From Actinomycetota bacterium (GTDB lineage Bacteria > Actinomycetota > Acidimicrobiia > Acidimicrobiales > JAMDDE01): a stretch of DNA of 37,606 nucleotides. Position 1 is the first letter of the stretch, and the number at the start of each line of letters is the position of its first letter. The position numbers and the translations under genes are program-made. The notes beneath the pieces are model-generated. The model had not been told where the DNA came from and did not search any database. It saw nothing but the letters and a program-made list of their open reading frames with translations. Below are positions 1-9,225 of this stretch, one piece after another. The stretch is taken from NCBI GenBank assembly GCA_023489235.1, contig JAMDDE010000009.1:73351-110956 (forward strand). Direction: 5' to 3'.

Positions 1-200
1 ATCGTAAAGCTCATGTATCTCTCGAGGATCTGAGACCCTAGGCTTCAAGATCCTATTTCATCGAGAGCTTCTATCCAGGCTGGGCAGTTTGACGGTTTGC
101 TTTGTGGTAGGACAAGTATCTGTACAGCGTTTACCTGCGTTTTCGTTGCTCGAGTCTTGAATCGCCCACCCTTGTCCTTCATGCCAGTGGACGCAGATCT

Positions 201-1007
201 TCACCGCGCCCTCCCGCCACGGGCAATCTCGGGGCGAAATACTTGTTTGGCTCCCCAGAGGTACAGTGAGGGGAATAGGCCTTTTGCAGCTGGGCCTATA
301 TCAAGCCATCTCGGGACAGCTTCTTGCATCTTACCTGTCCGCACAACTCTCTCAACGGTAAGTGCCACTGTGCGAGCATCTACCATTGGAGGAAAGCTAC
401 GTTGGTAACTGTTTCCCCTCGCCTCGAAGAAGTTGGTGTCGACTGGCCCAGGGTTGACCATATGGACGTTTACGCCCGTACCGCTCAACTCTATAGCCAA
501 GGCTTCGGTGAAGCCTACGACGGCGAACTTGGTAGCCGAATACGCTGCTTCAAAAGGAGCTGCAAGTTTGCCTGCAATAGAAGCTATGTTGACTATCTCA
601 CCAGACCCTCTGGAGATCATGGACGGGAGAACTGCCTTGGTAGCCCACACGGTTCCGAAGTAGTTGACAGACATCAGTTGTTCATACACCTCTGGAGGTG
701 CGTCAGCTACAGACCCATAGTGGCCAATTCCCGCGTTATTGATCAAGACGTCTGGGTCTCCTAAAGCGATCCTCAAACTGTTCAAGGCATTCTCCAATGC
801 ATGGCGGTCAGCGACATCTGCGGGAGCAACTGCTCCATGGTTGCCCGCTTGGACTAGAACGTCTTCTAACTGGGCTTGCGAACGAGATATGAGACCGAGG
901 GTAGCACCCCTTTGGCCAAGGAGTACAGCTATGGCTTTACCGATGCCTCTAGACGCCCCGGTGATCACTACCACCTTGTCGTTCCAAGAAAACGGTGCAT
1001 TGGACAT
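201..1007 (-). CDS. SDR-family short-chain dehydrogenase/reductase
   Basis: 268 aa; TGASRGIGKA nucleotide-binding motif, NNAG motif, YSATK catalytic Tyr/Lys motif. Confidence 0.92.
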   Translation of the reverse strand: MSNAPFSWNDKVVVITGASRGIGKAIAVLLGQRGATLGLISRSQAQLEDVLVQAGNHGAVAPADVADRHALENALNSLRIALGDPDVLINNAGIGHYGSVADAPPEVYEQLMSVNYFGTVWATKAVLPSMISRGSGEIVNIASIAGKLAAPFEAAYSATKFAVVGFTEALAIELSGTGVNVHMVNPGPVDTNFFEARGNSYQRSFPPMVDARTVALTVERVVRTGKMQEAVPRWLDIGPAAKGLFPSLYLWGAKQVFRPEIARGGRAR

Positions 1008-1067
1008 GTTCTTATTCTTACCTTCTTGCTAGTGAATCACATAAGCGCCGACCTTTTCCATTTGTTT

Positions 1068-4000
1068 TCAAGGAATCTTGGCGATGCTTAAGTAGTTCAA
1101 CCCTATGTCTGCAGCTGTGGCTGATGCTTGATTAGCCAAGGCCTCCGCTTCCTTCATCGTCTGCCCTTGGGCTTTGGCATACATGAGGTGAGCAAGCCTG
1201 ACCTCGCTTCTTATGAGATAAGGGATGGCTCGTATTCTACTGGAGACCTCCATACTCTTTCGCATGTAGCTCTCTGCGAGAGGCAAGTCTTTACGAACGG
1301 CGGCCAGAAGGCCTAATGCATAGTCCACTGGCCCACTGCTAACAGCTATTCCCCAAGCCAGCCTCCCGCTGAATGGTTCGAGCTTTTCGGCGATTATTGT
1401 GGCTTGTTCGGCACTCCCAACAGCAGAGCATACTCTAGCCAGTAGTACCATATCTGCCAGCCAAGCAACTTGGCGAGGGAAGTCCTCGATGTGATCCATG
1501 GTATTTCTCAGATAACGTGAAGCTTTTCTAGGCATTCCCGCCTGCAGCCAGGCATATGCTTGGATGAGTGGCCATTCAGGCATCTCAGGCTCCTTGTTGG
1601 ATAGATGGTCGAGCAAACTCCCAAGCTCGACCAGTCGTCCTTGCTCTGCCCGTATGCTGAGCAGCTGTGCTCCATAGACAGCAAGTCTGGCATGGTCATC
1701 GATCTCGTCGTCCTGCCCCATTAGCAGTGCTTGGTTGGCTAATGACTCAGCTAGCTCCATCTCACCCCTCAAGATGGCTACCCCCGCTCTCCGGATGGCG
1801 AACTCCCAACTGAAATGTCGACCTAGCTCTCGAGCAATTGTGTCAGATCGTTCTAGTAGCTTGAGCGCTTCCAACGCCCGCCCCTCCTCCATGAGAGAGT
1901 CGAAGTGGAAGAGTTGACCCCTAAGTAGTACTTCCTTGTCTGCGAGTTCTGTTCCTAACGATATGAGTTCCACTGCGTGCTTTGATCGTTGGGACAGAGT
2001 GTCTGGTCCTAGAAGAGCTTGGTGGCATTTGACTAGCACTTCAGCAAGCACATGCTTGCCGGAGAGACTATTGCTGTGCAAACGGGCAATGCCTATGGCT
2101 CGGTTCGCAATTGCTAGACGTTTGTCCAGCTGAGAGTTGCCCAATAGCTCTGTAGCCAGGGCAGCCAGTAGTTTTGCTCGGATAGCAGAGGATCCGGAAG
2201 GTAGCAATTCTTCAGCCTCTTGTAATATTCCAATTACCTCTTCATCTGATCTTCTCGTATCCAACGAAGGGAGGTCGTCACTGCTCATGGCCAAAGCTGC
2301 CCTGGCCAAGAGTTGAGGATCTCTCAACTGTCGTGCCAGCCGTGCTGCTCTGAGGAGTATGTCGCGAGATCTTTGCTTACCGATGTTCTGAAGGGATTTC
2401 CCCATGGCGAGAAGAGTCTCGCATTCAAGACGCTCTCTATTTAACAGCTGACTTCCTCCCCATGGATATAGGCCAGAGGTTTGCGGGGTGCAACCAGTCA
2501 TTAGCTGGAGAGCGAGTTCATAGTGTTGGATGGCATCTTCGAATGCCGAGAGAGTATACGATATGTCTCCAGCTTCCTTGGAGTAGAGGACAGCTTTGTT
2601 CACATCCCCTAAAGGTGCTGCTCGAACAGCATGTTCAGTTAACTTGAACAGCGTGTTCATACTTAGGGGTTCACCATCTGGCCAATCCCGCCTGTTCTCT
2701 AGGACCGTGCAGATCTGTCGATGGATACGCAGCTTGCGCGCTGCAGAGAGGCGTTCGTATATGACGGATTGAATTCGGGAGTGAGCGAAGACGGCTCTAT
2801 CCTGGTCGTCAGCGATATCTCCGAGTAATCTACCGAGGTGGGCATTGTCAATAGCTTCCAAGACGAGCTCCTCGCTTCTCTCATCTGGTTTCAACGCCTC
2901 GACAACTTCTATCAACAACCCGATGTCGAACTCATCTCCTAGAATTGAGGCAATGGTCAACACTTGTATGGAATCGTTGCCTATCTTCTCTAGTTTTTGT
3001 TCGATCAGATCCTCCATGCTCGGCTGCCCCCCTGAGCGTTCAAGATACGAAGTTAATTTCTCCATGGACGTAGTGGTCTGAGGATCTTCGTTCAGTTGGA
3101 GGCTTTCCATCAGCAACCTAATGAACAAGGGGTTGCCCTTGGTCAGTTTATGCACCGCTTCGCAAAGTCTTTTAACTCGAGAATGCTCTATCGCTGGCGA
3201 TGAGGAGCTTTCTGTTTGTTCGCTGGTTGTTTGTACAGAGTCTCTTGGGAGGTAGGGGGACACCAAGAAAGGAACCTCTTCTTCGGTAAGCCCTCCAAGC
3301 TCTAGTTGCACTATGTCCTTGTCAGCTTTGTTATTGGTGACCTTGTCCAAGAAAACGGAGAGCTCTTCGTATCCCGCTAGTTGTTCTGGATCATAGGTGA
3401 CCACGATGGATGTTGAAGCAAGCTTTCTGTTACCCAGTAGATGGTAAAGGAGGGTAAGAGAGCTTGGGTCAGCCAAGTGAATATCTTCGATCAAAACAAG
3501 CAATGGATGCTTTACAGAGAAAGAAGCTAGCCATGATAGTACTTCCTCGAAGAGCTTCGTCCTTTTTCCCATGGTGGTCATGGCATCGAAGATGTCGAGG
3601 AAGGATGCCGATAAGGACTTTGGCGAGGAGACGAGATCTCCGTCTGGCTTCATGGGCTGAAAGCGTTGTTCCGATGATAGCTTTCTCCAGCTCGGTTCTC
3701 TTCTGTTGGTGATCGTGGTTAATAGAGTGGGTGGTTGGCTCATTTCGTGAGAAGGAGTTTCCAAAGGAGCTGTTGCAGTTCGGTCATTGAGCATCTCTAA
3801 GAATGGGGCATATGGTTGGCTCCATCGGCTGTGACAGCGTCCGAGTAGAACCAGTCCGCCATCGTTGATCGCGTACCTGGCCAAATGCGCAAGGATAAAG
3901 GTCTTCCCAGTTCCGCCACTACCACTCAATACAACTCCTGTGCTGCTGCCGGTAGTTGTTTCTCGCCAAGATCTGACTAGCACGTCCATCTCTGCTGTAC

Positions 4001-4943
4001 GACCAACCATAAGGGTATTGGCCAAGTCCACCATGTAATTGGGCAAGTGAGTACAGCGCCACTTATCCCCTGATGTTTGTCTGCTTGTTGGTCCATCGTC
4101 ACTGGGGGTACTTTGTTCGTAAGTATCGATACCCTCATTGGTTCGAGTAGATGCTGGGGATGTTTTGATCGGTGTTCTTACTGGTGCATCCGCTAGAAGC
4201 TTGAGGTAAAGTTCCTCAGTTTCTGGTGAAGGATTCGCCCCCAGCTCCTCTATGAACAGCTTGCGCAACCGTTCATGGGTGCGAAGACCTTCCACCCTGT
4301 TACCGGAGAGGAGATAGGCTGACATAAGTTGACGGTATATGCTCTCTCGGAATGGTTCTAGCCCGATGGCCTCTTCCGCTAAGGGTATTGCCTGCTCTGG
4401 ATGGGCCGAGGAAAGCCTTGCCTCAACCATTGTCTCTAGGGTCTTTACCAGCATTGCTTTTTGTTCCCGTCGACGATCATCTACCCACGGGAGGTCTATA
4501 CCTGCCAAGAATGGACGCTTGAACAACGATCTAGCCCGTGCTCCCTGTTCAAAAGCTTTGTCCACATTGCCTAGTTGTACGTCTTCGATGGCTTTATCCA
4601 GGAGTTGAGCAGCATATTCAATATCCACGACTGCCCCAACTGGAAGATCTAGTCGATAGCAGCCGGAGGTGGCAGTTATAGTGATTGGATCGTCCAATTT
4701 GGCCTCAGCTATGAACGAGCGCACCTTGCTCACGATCCGGCGCAAGGAAGCTTCCCATGAAGGAGGGGGATATCCAGCCCAGAGCACATCTGCCATGGTG
4801 TCTTTGGATACGGCATGATGATGTTCGGTGACCAGTAGAGCGAAGGCTACTTTGGGTTGATATCCCTCGAGATACGATTCGTCTACTGCTGTTCGCTCCC
4901 CTCTGATTGCTATGCGTCCGGTGAGCGATATTCGAATACCCAT
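1068..4943 (-). CDS. AfsR/SARP-like regulator: N-terminal winged helix + BTAD, central AAA ATPase, C-terminal TPR-like region
   Basis: 1291 aa; OmpR-like/BTAD N-terminus (AVSKDTMADVLW...LRRIVSKVRSFI; EEAIGLEPFRESIYRQLMSAYLLSGNRVEGLRTHERLRKLFIEELGANPSPETEELY), Walker A GSGGTGKT, Walker B-like PLLVLIEDIHLADPSS. Confidence 0.88.
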   Translation of the reverse strand: MGIRISLTGRIAIRGERTAVDESYLEGYQPKVAFALLVTEHHHAVSKDTMADVLWAGYPPPSWEASLRRIVSKVRSFIAEAKLDDPITITATSGCYRLDLPVGAVVDIEYAAQLLDKAIEDVQLGNVDKAFEQGARARSLFKRPFLAGIDLPWVDDRRREQKAMLVKTLETMVEARLSSAHPEQAIPLAEEAIGLEPFRESIYRQLMSAYLLSGNRVEGLRTHERLRKLFIEELGANPSPETEELYLKLLADAPVRTPIKTSPASTRTNEGIDTYEQSTPSDDGPTSRQTSGDKWRCTHLPNYMVDLANTLMVGRTAEMDVLVRSWRETTTGSSTGVVLSGSGGTGKTFILAHLARYAINDGGLVLLGRCHSRWSQPYAPFLEMLNDRTATAPLETPSHEMSQPPTLLTTITNRREPSWRKLSSEQRFQPMKPDGDLVSSPKSLSASFLDIFDAMTTMGKRTKLFEEVLSWLASFSVKHPLLVLIEDIHLADPSSLTLLYHLLGNRKLASTSIVVTYDPEQLAGYEELSVFLDKVTNNKADKDIVQLELGGLTEEEVPFLVSPYLPRDSVQTTSEQTESSSSPAIEHSRVKRLCEAVHKLTKGNPLFIRLLMESLQLNEDPQTTTSMEKLTSYLERSGGQPSMEDLIEQKLEKIGNDSIQVLTIASILGDEFDIGLLIEVVEALKPDERSEELVLEAIDNAHLGRLLGDIADDQDRAVFAHSRIQSVIYERLSAARKLRIHRQICTVLENRRDWPDGEPLSMNTLFKLTEHAVRAAPLGDVNKAVLYSKEAGDISYTLSAFEDAIQHYELALQLMTGCTPQTSGLYPWGGSQLLNRERLECETLLAMGKSLQNIGKQRSRDILLRAARLARQLRDPQLLARAALAMSSDDLPSLDTRRSDEEVIGILQEAEELLPSGSSAIRAKLLAALATELLGNSQLDKRLAIANRAIGIARLHSNSLSGKHVLAEVLVKCHQALLGPDTLSQRSKHAVELISLGTELADKEVLLRGQLFHFDSLMEEGRALEALKLLERSDTIARELGRHFSWEFAIRRAGVAILRGEMELAESLANQALLMGQDDEIDDHARLAVYGAQLLSIRAEQGRLVELGSLLDHLSNKEPEMPEWPLIQAYAWLQAGMPRKASRYLRNTMDHIEDFPRQVAWLADMVLLARVCSAVGSAEQATIIAEKLEPFSGRLAWGIAVSSGPVDYALGLLAAVRKDLPLAESYMRKSMEVSSRIRAIPYLIRSEVRLAHLMYAKAQGQTMKEAEALANQASATAADIGLNYLSIAKIP

Positions 4944-5065
4944 GAAGCCTCTCTACTGCAAATAACTACCCTTGTGGTTATCCCCGTCAGCTAATTCTGT
5001 GTTGACGGAAGGTCTTTCTTTCCTGACTCGATCTGTTGCCAACCCCACTACCACTTAACAGTATC

Positions 5066-5115
5066 AGTATAGCACATATAGTGATAATAACCTGGCTACT
5101 TAAAGTGATAATTAC
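5066..5115 (-). promoter_or_regulatory. Candidate SARP-type direct-repeat promoter upstream of the 1068-4943 regulator
   Basis: Minus strand: GTAATTATCACT (5115-5104) and GTTATTATCACT (5091-5080), 11/12 identical, then exactly 8 nt (ATATGTGC) to an extended -10 TGC-TATACT (5071-5066); no good -35. Confidence 0.45.
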
Positions 5116-5160
5116 TGAAAGTGGTTACATAACTATTTTACTAACCCTTGTCAACCGCGT

Positions 5161-5182
5161 TTACGCCGCGTGCAAGGCGTAA
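5161..5182. repeat. Small inverted repeat TTACGCC-8 nt-GGCGTAA
   Basis: Perfect 7-bp arms, intergenic. Confidence 0.5.
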
Positions 5183-5218
5183 CCTATTAACAAATGCCCA
5201 GGATGAGATAGGAGCTAA

Positions 5219-5300
5219 GGTGTACGTGCACTAATAATAAGCAGTAGGAGTGCTGCTTATGGTGCTGGATAGTCCAATGATCTACGAGTGCACGTACACC
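5219..5300. repeat. 82-bp nested inverted repeat predicted to fold as a three-way junction
   Basis: Outer arms GGTGTACGTGCACT (5219-5232) / AGTGCACGTACACC (5287-5300), perfect 14 bp; inner hairpins ATAAGCAG/CTGCTTAT (5237-5244/5253-5260) and TGGA-TAG-TCCA (5266-5276). Confidence 0.75.
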
Positions 5301-5499
5301 CGCTACCCCCTCGTATATATCCTGTAATCTTGTGGTGTTGCTTCTAGCCATACATCAAGGCCTGCATTGATAGTCCAGGGTGAATGCTCGCTCATCTCCT
5401 CTTACAGAGCCTACTTCGCGCTCCTCACTTGATCACGGTAGTCGATCTCGTGCTGTTGGATCGGCTCGAACTACTCCTGGGCAGGAGAGAGGTAAAGCA

Positions 5500-6438
5500 T
5501 CAAGGTAGACGACCTCGTGCTGGATTGGCAGTTGAGAGCAGAGGTGAACGAGCCAGCAATATTACCCCGCTTACCATGGCTGCTACAGCCAGAGCAGCCA
5601 CCCACGATTCGATGCCTTTGTTCCGTATGCTTTCGCCGAAAAGGGTGATACCCAGTACCACCCCGATGGATGGTTGGAGGATACTGGTGGCAGGGAGTGA
5701 AGCTACCATATGGGCGGTATGGTAGGCATTTTGTTGGAACAGCAGGCCTCCAAGTGCTACGGCAATCAAAGCGTAAGGGAACCAGCTAGTTAGGACTCCT
5801 ATTTGATCCGTAGCCAGTACCTCCACCGATGCTTTGGTCAGTGCGTCCGTAGTACCGAAACATGCTCCCGCGGTAGCGGCGAAGACAACAGCTCGTGGCG
5901 TACCGGACATGTGCTTGCGGTAAATGGCGAGAACTGCCATGAAGCCACCTATGGCAGCGAATAGGCCGATCCAGTCGCTGAACGGGGCAGGAGCATGACC
6001 TCCGCTGGGTCGGGTAGCTTCCAGGAAAGCAGTCACCCCGCAGATCGTGAGAAAGGCGGAGAACCAGTCGCGTTTGGCCAACGGTTGTCGGAGCAGTATG
6101 GCACCGAAGCCCAGAGCGAAGATCAAACCGGTCATCAGCAATGGCTCTACTATGACTAGGTTACCCTCGGCAAGAGCAGCTGCTTCCAGTCCGTATCCAA
6201 TGATGTTGCTGACTATGCCTATCAGCCATAGAGGTTGCATGACTAGATGGACGAGCAGTTTGAGATGAAGCGGAGGATGCTTGGGCGCTCGTGCAGCTGC
6301 ACGATGCTGCAGAGCTGCCCCCGCACCAAATGTCGCTGCTGCCAAGATAGCCAGGAGCACTGACAACAAGCTAATCAATCTCCACGCTACGACGAGAGCT
6401 CTGATCCATGATGGCTTTCTAACACATATCCAACTCAA
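5500..6438 (-). CDS. DMT-superfamily (EamA/NIPA-like) membrane transporter
   Basis: 312 aa; multiple hydrophobic helices; GNLVIVEPLLMTGLIFAL and ATSILQPSIGVVLGITLFGE resemble DMT repeats. Confidence 0.8.
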   Translation of the reverse strand: MSWICVRKPSWIRALVVAWRLISLLSVLLAILAAATFGAGAALQHRAAARAPKHPPLHLKLLVHLVMQPLWLIGIVSNIIGYGLEAAALAEGNLVIVEPLLMTGLIFALGFGAILLRQPLAKRDWFSAFLTICGVTAFLEATRPSGGHAPAPFSDWIGLFAAIGGFMAVLAIYRKHMSGTPRAVVFAATAGACFGTTDALTKASVEVLATDQIGVLTSWFPYALIAVALGGLLFQQNAYHTAHMVASLPATSILQPSIGVVLGITLFGESIRNKGIESWVAALAVAAMVSGVILLARSPLLSTANPARGRLP

Positions 6439-6575
6439 TGGGAAGTGATTGCCTCTTAGTCATTACGGTGTTGATCAGGATCTTCGACTCTTGGGCGTAT
6501 ATTCACTTGATGGGAAGGATAATCTTCAAGGAACAAATCTGAGCATAGAGCCTGGAGCCGCGCGAGAATGACATT

Positions 6576-7373
6576 GTGTTGACACATCAGCCGTTGTTGG
6601 CCTCTTCATCTTTGGATCTCGTATGGATCTTGGTTGTTGTCGTAGTGGTATTGGCTCTCATTTGGACCAGGATCACTGTGATAATAGTCAAAGAGTTCGA
6701 GAGAGCAGTAGTGTTTCGTCTGGGTAGAGTAAGGGAATCTGCCAAGGGACCTGGTGTGGTAATTCGCTACCCAGGAGTTGACCGAGTTGTAAAGGTCAAT
6801 CTTAGAGTAGAGGTAGTGGACATACCCCCTCAAGCGGTCATAACTGCCGACAATGTAACTGTACAAGTAGATGCCGTTGTGTACTTTCAAGTTATCGATC
6901 CAGTAAAGGCCACTATTGGTGTAGACAATTTTCGCTTTGCTAGTCAACGAGTGGCTATGACCAGTTTGCGTTCGATCATGGGGCGATATGAGTTGGACAG
7001 CTTGCTTGCCCATCGTGACGATGTGAATAACGAATTGAGAGCAGTCATAGCTGCTTCCACCCATACCTGGGGAGTAGAGGTAAGGCAAGTGGAGATAAGG
7101 GACATAACTTTGCCGCCAGAACTTTTACGTGCTATGGCGCGACAAGCAGAGGCCGAACGAGAACGCCGCGCCAAGGTGATTGCTGCCACTGGTGAGCTGG
7201 AGGCAAGCCGCGAGCTAGCTGAAGCAGCAAACAAACTAACAGCTAGTCCTGGCGCACTCCAGCTTCGTACCCTTCAAACCTTGGCTGAGGTGGCTACAGA
7301 AAAGAACTCTACCCTCATCCTGCCCATTCCGTTTGAACTGTTCGAAGGTTTGGGTAGGATGAAGCAGTCGTGA
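6576..7373 (+). CDS. Slipin / SPFH (band 7) family protein
   Basis: 265 aa, GTG start; N-terminal TM, EFERAVVFRLGRV, TADNVTVQVDAVVYFQV, RQAEAERERRAKVIAATGELEAS. Confidence 0.93.
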   Translation: MLTHQPLLASSSLDLVWILVVVVVVLALIWTRITVIIVKEFERAVVFRLGRVRESAKGPGVVIRYPGVDRVVKVNLRVEVVDIPPQAVITADNVTVQVDAVVYFQVIDPVKATIGVDNFRFASQRVAMTSLRSIMGRYELDSLLAHRDDVNNELRAVIAASTHTWGVEVRQVEIRDITLPPELLRAMARQAEAERERRAKVIAATGELEASRELAEAANKLTASPGALQLRTLQTLAEVATEKNSTLILPIPFELFEGLGRMKQS

Positions 7374-7433
7374 TGTTTGCCCTCTCAAGCCTATGTACCT
7401 ATTAGTTCCAAGAAGGGAAGGAAGTGACCAGCT

Positions 7434-8903
7434 TCACAGCTTTGCATCTTGGCTAGAGTATCTGGTTATCTCTGAGGGTACGCTTCGATAGGAAAGGATC
7501 CAGTAGGCCAATCCTCCTACTATCATTCCCAGTACCCAGCTGAAGTCAGCTCCACTGGTTATGCTGGACAACGGACCTGTATAGCTTGGCACGTAGAAAG
7601 CTGCATCAATCCACATCATTGCCGCAGCCATCCCAAGGAAGAGGGAGATGACGGCCCGCCAATTAATCCCACCATTGCGCCAATACACTCCCCCATGACC
7701 TTCCAAGAGTGCATAACGGTCATAGCGGCCATGGCGCAGTAGGTAATCAACGAAGATGATAGCGAACCACGGTGCTAGCCATACCACTATGTAATCGAGG
7801 AAGCCAGACAGGTCCGTGTAGAAGTTACCTTTGAAGATGACCAGCGCAGTAATTGCGCCAGCAACGATCGTGTCTATGATGACCGCTCCCCATCTCTTTA
7901 CTGGAATGCCAAGTGCTTGAAGCGTAACGCCAGAGGAGTACAGGTCCAGTGTGTTGATGGCAAATAGTTGTGGAAGTGCCAGAATCAAGAAAGGCCAGAA
8001 GAACCAGCTGGCAAAGGAGGAGGGTACACCAGTCACAGCTGTAACCTTTGGACTTACGATGAATGCAGCAGCTCCCAGAAGTTCTAGCAGTATTGAAGGG
8101 ATGGCCCCTCCCAAAGTTGCTGCCGTTATCGTCTTGGCCTTGGAGGTTGATCGTGGCAAGTATCGTGAGTAGTCGTTGCCATTCTCCGTCCATCCAAGCC
8201 CACCAGCAGAAACAATTAGAACGACTGCAGTCGTCCATATGGCCCAGGATGCACTCTTGTGGTAAGTGCTCAAATGGACATGGGGCAGAACGAGGATGGC
8301 CATGATCACGAAGACGATGATGAACACGAAGGACAGGTAGCGGAGCACCTTGGTGATGGTGGCATGACCAAGGAAAGGCATGATGAACTGGATTGCCACT
8401 GCAGCTATGATGAGCCCTACCTTGAGTCCGGTTCCAGCAGTGATACCGCCTCTATGGAACATGGCTTCAGCGACGAGGACGACAAGAACTATTCCTTCGA
8501 TTTCGAAGCCCACTTGCGTGATCCAGTTGAAGAGGGAGGGGATGCGGTTGCCATTGCGTCCAAAAGGTGCTCTGCTCACGCCGAAGGCCGTAGTACCTGT
8601 CTCCGGTCCCTGGATACTGGCTATGCCCAGCAGTACATAGAAAACATTGCCAACCAAGATAGCGGCTACGGCTTGCAAGAAAGACAGGCCGAACGAAACT
8701 ATGAGAGCCCCGTACACCAAGAACTCGACATTCCAGATGGCGCCAGCCCAGAGCCAGAAAAGATCGGAGGGGCGCATAGGCCGTTCATCCTCTGGAATGA
8801 GCTCGATACCTCGTTGCTCTACCTTGAATGCCTCATACTCTGCCTCCCCTCCGTTCTGGAGAGTTGCAACAGTTGCAACCGTGTTGCTCGCATCTTCGCT
8901 CAT
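7434..8903 (-). CDS. NCS1-family purine/cytosine permease-type transporter
   Basis: 489 aa; DLFWLWAGAIWNVEFLVYGALIVSFGLS, GWTENGNDYSRYLP, many TM segments; AGGAGG Shine-Dalgarno upstream of ATG. Confidence 0.9.
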   Translation of the reverse strand: MSEDASNTVATVATLQNGGEAEYEAFKVEQRGIELIPEDERPMRPSDLFWLWAGAIWNVEFLVYGALIVSFGLSFLQAVAAILVGNVFYVLLGIASIQGPETGTTAFGVSRAPFGRNGNRIPSLFNWITQVGFEIEGIVLVVLVAEAMFHRGGITAGTGLKVGLIIAAVAIQFIMPFLGHATITKVLRYLSFVFIIVFVIMAILVLPHVHLSTYHKSASWAIWTTAVVLIVSAGGLGWTENGNDYSRYLPRSTSKAKTITAATLGGAIPSILLELLGAAAFIVSPKVTAVTGVPSSFASWFFWPFLILALPQLFAINTLDLYSSGVTLQALGIPVKRWGAVIIDTIVAGAITALVIFKGNFYTDLSGFLDYIVVWLAPWFAIIFVDYLLRHGRYDRYALLEGHGGVYWRNGGINWRAVISLFLGMAAAMMWIDAAFYVPSYTGPLSSITSGADFSWVLGMIVGGLAYWILSYRSVPSEITRYSSQDAKL

Positions 8904-8912
8904 TTGGCCCTC

Positions 8913-8987
8913 CTATTCTTCATGTTCCTCATCCGAGCACACGGCTTGCATGGCTGTCCTCTCTTGTGCATGTCTATTCTTGTGCAT
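8913..8987 (-). other. Candidate leader ORF (24 aa, MHKNRHAQERTAMQAVCSDEEHEE*) ending in the permease Shine-Dalgarno
   Basis: ATG at 8987-8985, TAG at 8915-8913 inside TAGGAGGGCCAAATG; its 5' end lies in the 16-bp tandem repeat. Confidence 0.35.
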
Positions 8988-8993
8988 GTCTAT
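8962..8993. repeat. Perfect tandem duplication, 16-bp unit x2 (TCTTGTGCATGTCTAT)
   Basis: 8962-8977 and 8978-8993 identical; in the permease leader. Confidence 0.9.
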
Positions 8994-9145
8994 ACGTTGA
9001 TCTGTATGAAATCGTATGTGAGATCCATTTCATGCATGTGACCACTGTGTTAATACTCTGTTACGGTCACTTTGCAGGCCGCTTCCAATCGGCGAGAAAC
9101 ACCCCCTAACATGACATAGTATGGTCAACAACACATAATCAGTTA

Positions 9146-9161
9146 TTCAACAAATTGTCAA
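9146..9161 (-). promoter_or_regulatory. Operator-like motif, copy 1 (TTGACAATTTGTTGAA), upstream of permease
   Basis: Matches TTGACA-NNNN-GTTGAA; candidate -10 TTATGT 17 nt downstream. Confidence 0.7.
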
Positions 9162-9225
9162 GTATTAGACTTTCAGAAGAAATAGCACAGGATATCTCGG
9201 TGGGCACTGTTGGACTGTCTGTCGA

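Noticed and set aside
97-764. Plus-strand ORFs of 103 and 146 aa
   Set aside because: Overlap the clear SDR gene on the other strand; no motif.
1068-4943. The SARP-like protein as the repressor that binds the TTGACA-N4-GTTGAA sites
   Set aside because: SARPs bind direct repeats, usually as activators; the island motif is an imperfect inverted repeat over -35 boxes. Its own promoter carries a different repeat.
5219-5300. tRNA gene or integron attC site
   Set aside because: No anticodon/T-loop signatures or CCA end; arms lack the attC core RYYYAAC/GTTRRRY and no integrase is present.
6582-6597. TTGACACATCAGCCGT as a further operator
   Set aside because: Only the TTGACA half matches; lacks GTTGAA and lies inside the slipin reading frame. 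Other TTGACA occurrences (for example 28319, 32292, 19398) also lack the second half.
6606-7088. 160-aa minus-strand ORF
   Set aside because: Lies antisense inside the well-supported slipin gene; composition (Tyr/Ser-rich) is typical of a shadow ORF.
8259-9041. 260-aa plus-strand ORF
   Set aside because: Mostly antisense to the NCS1 permease, which has clear family motifs; no recognisable domain in the antisense product.
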